A stretch of DNA of 5,191 nt, taken from assembly GCA_002452295.1 (NCBI GenBank), contig DKEX01000015.1:1-5191 (forward strand), given 5' to 3'. Position 1 is the first letter of the stretch; every line of letters begins with the position of its first letter. Below the pieces are notes generated by a model. It was not told the origin of the DNA. It made no database searches and saw only the letters and a list, made by a program, of their open reading frames with translations. Made by a program: the position numbers and the translations under genes. The DNA is from Firmicutes bacterium UBA6811. Its GTDB lineage: Bacteria; Bacillota; SHA-98; UBA4971. Shown here piece after piece: positions 4,800 to 5,191 of the stretch.

Positions 4800-5191
4800 A
4801 CTCCGAAAGGATCCCGTCGATTTCCTTAACCGCGTCATTCATCGCCTTTTCGGGCGACTCGTTCTTCAGGTACACCTTCTCGATGGCCTGGTTGAGCACG
4901 TTCATGATCTTCTCGCTGTGCTCGCCGAACTGCCACGGCACCGCGTAAGCATACCCCTTGAAGATGGCGGCCATGTTGGGGTTGTCCTTGAAGAACGGAT
5001 GGTCGCTCAGAGCAACCCTGGTCGGGAGGGCGAAGCCAGTCTCCAGGACCTTCTTCTGGTTGTCATAGCCCGTCAGGTGTTCGACAAGCAGCCACGCCTC
5101 CTCGGGATGCTTGCAGCTCGCCGCCACGCTGTAGGACACCGTGAAGTACACGTTGCCGCGCCCGGCCGGGCCCTTTGGAAGCTCGCACACG
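4798..5191 (-). CDS. Extracellular solute-binding protein (ABC sugar importer), C-terminal part
   Basis: Only the last 130 or so residues are in the window; the start lies beyond the right edge. The visible part matches the C-terminal lobe of family 1 solute-binding proteins. It has KGPAGRGNVYFTVSYSVA, then HPEEAWLLVEHLTG, the ETGFALPTR segment typical of the hinge and ligand-lobe region, and a final helix SPEKAMNDAVKEIDGILSE. Such proteins capture an oligosaccharide or related solute outside the membrane and deliver it to the MalF/MalG-type channel encoded downstream on the same strand. The signal peptide or lipobox that would show its anchoring is outside the window. The 318-base gap to the next permease gene is unusually long for such an operon and holds tandem repeats and strong stem-loops, which suggests separate control of its mRNA level. 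Confidence 0.92.
   Translation of the reverse strand, partial: VCELPKGPAGRGNVYFTVSYSVAASCKHPEEAWLLVEHLTGYDNQKKVLETGFALPTRVALSDHPFFKDNPNMAAIFKGYAYAVPWQFGEHSEKIMNVLNQAIEKVYLKNESPEKAMNDAVKEIDGILSE

Overview
The window is GC-rich bacterial DNA with clear Shine-Dalgarno sequences. It pairs part of a carbohydrate-type ABC transporter operon with a neighbouring zone of decayed toxin-antitoxin-like and other accessory genes. Minimal nucleotidyltransferase/HEPN and AbrB/PIN pairs beside sugar ABC permeases are common in Bacillota, Chloroflexota and thermophilic lineages. The sequence alone does not fix the taxon.

Left part (1-412): apart from a possible 9-codon gene end at the left edge, no gene is convincing. 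A plus-strand module follows. It has an intact minimal nucleotidyltransferase (422-751), then an overlapping HEPN-domain gene (from 744) broken by a one-base frameshift near 846. The second HEPN frame runs without a stop into a fragment of a radical-SAM SPASM domain (about 1127-1363), giving an apparent HEPN-SPASM chimera with no radical-SAM core. The stretch 1364-1732 has no gene but carries two adjacent perfect inverted repeats.

Middle part (1733-2461, minus strand): an intact AbrB/SpoVT-type antitoxin (2172-2411) has its own promoter and an inverted repeat over the -10 box. It overlaps a PIN-domain (VapC-like) toxin gene that is broken twice, by a one-base frameshift near 1976-2000 and an in-frame TAG at 1865-1867. 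In both modules the antitoxin-type gene is intact and the toxin-type gene is broken.

Right part (2595-5191, minus strand): in transcription order there is the C-terminal end of an extracellular solute-binding protein (running off the right edge), then a structured 318-base gap, a MalF-type permease and a MalG-type permease. The gap holds about six 14-bp tandem units just after the binding-protein stop, a 45-nt hairpin with a 10-bp perfect outer stem, and smaller hairpins. The layout resembles the malE-malF spacer of enteric bacteria, where stem-loops keep the binding-protein mRNA more abundant than the permease mRNA. No ATPase gene is present, and the sugar substrate cannot be read from the permeases.
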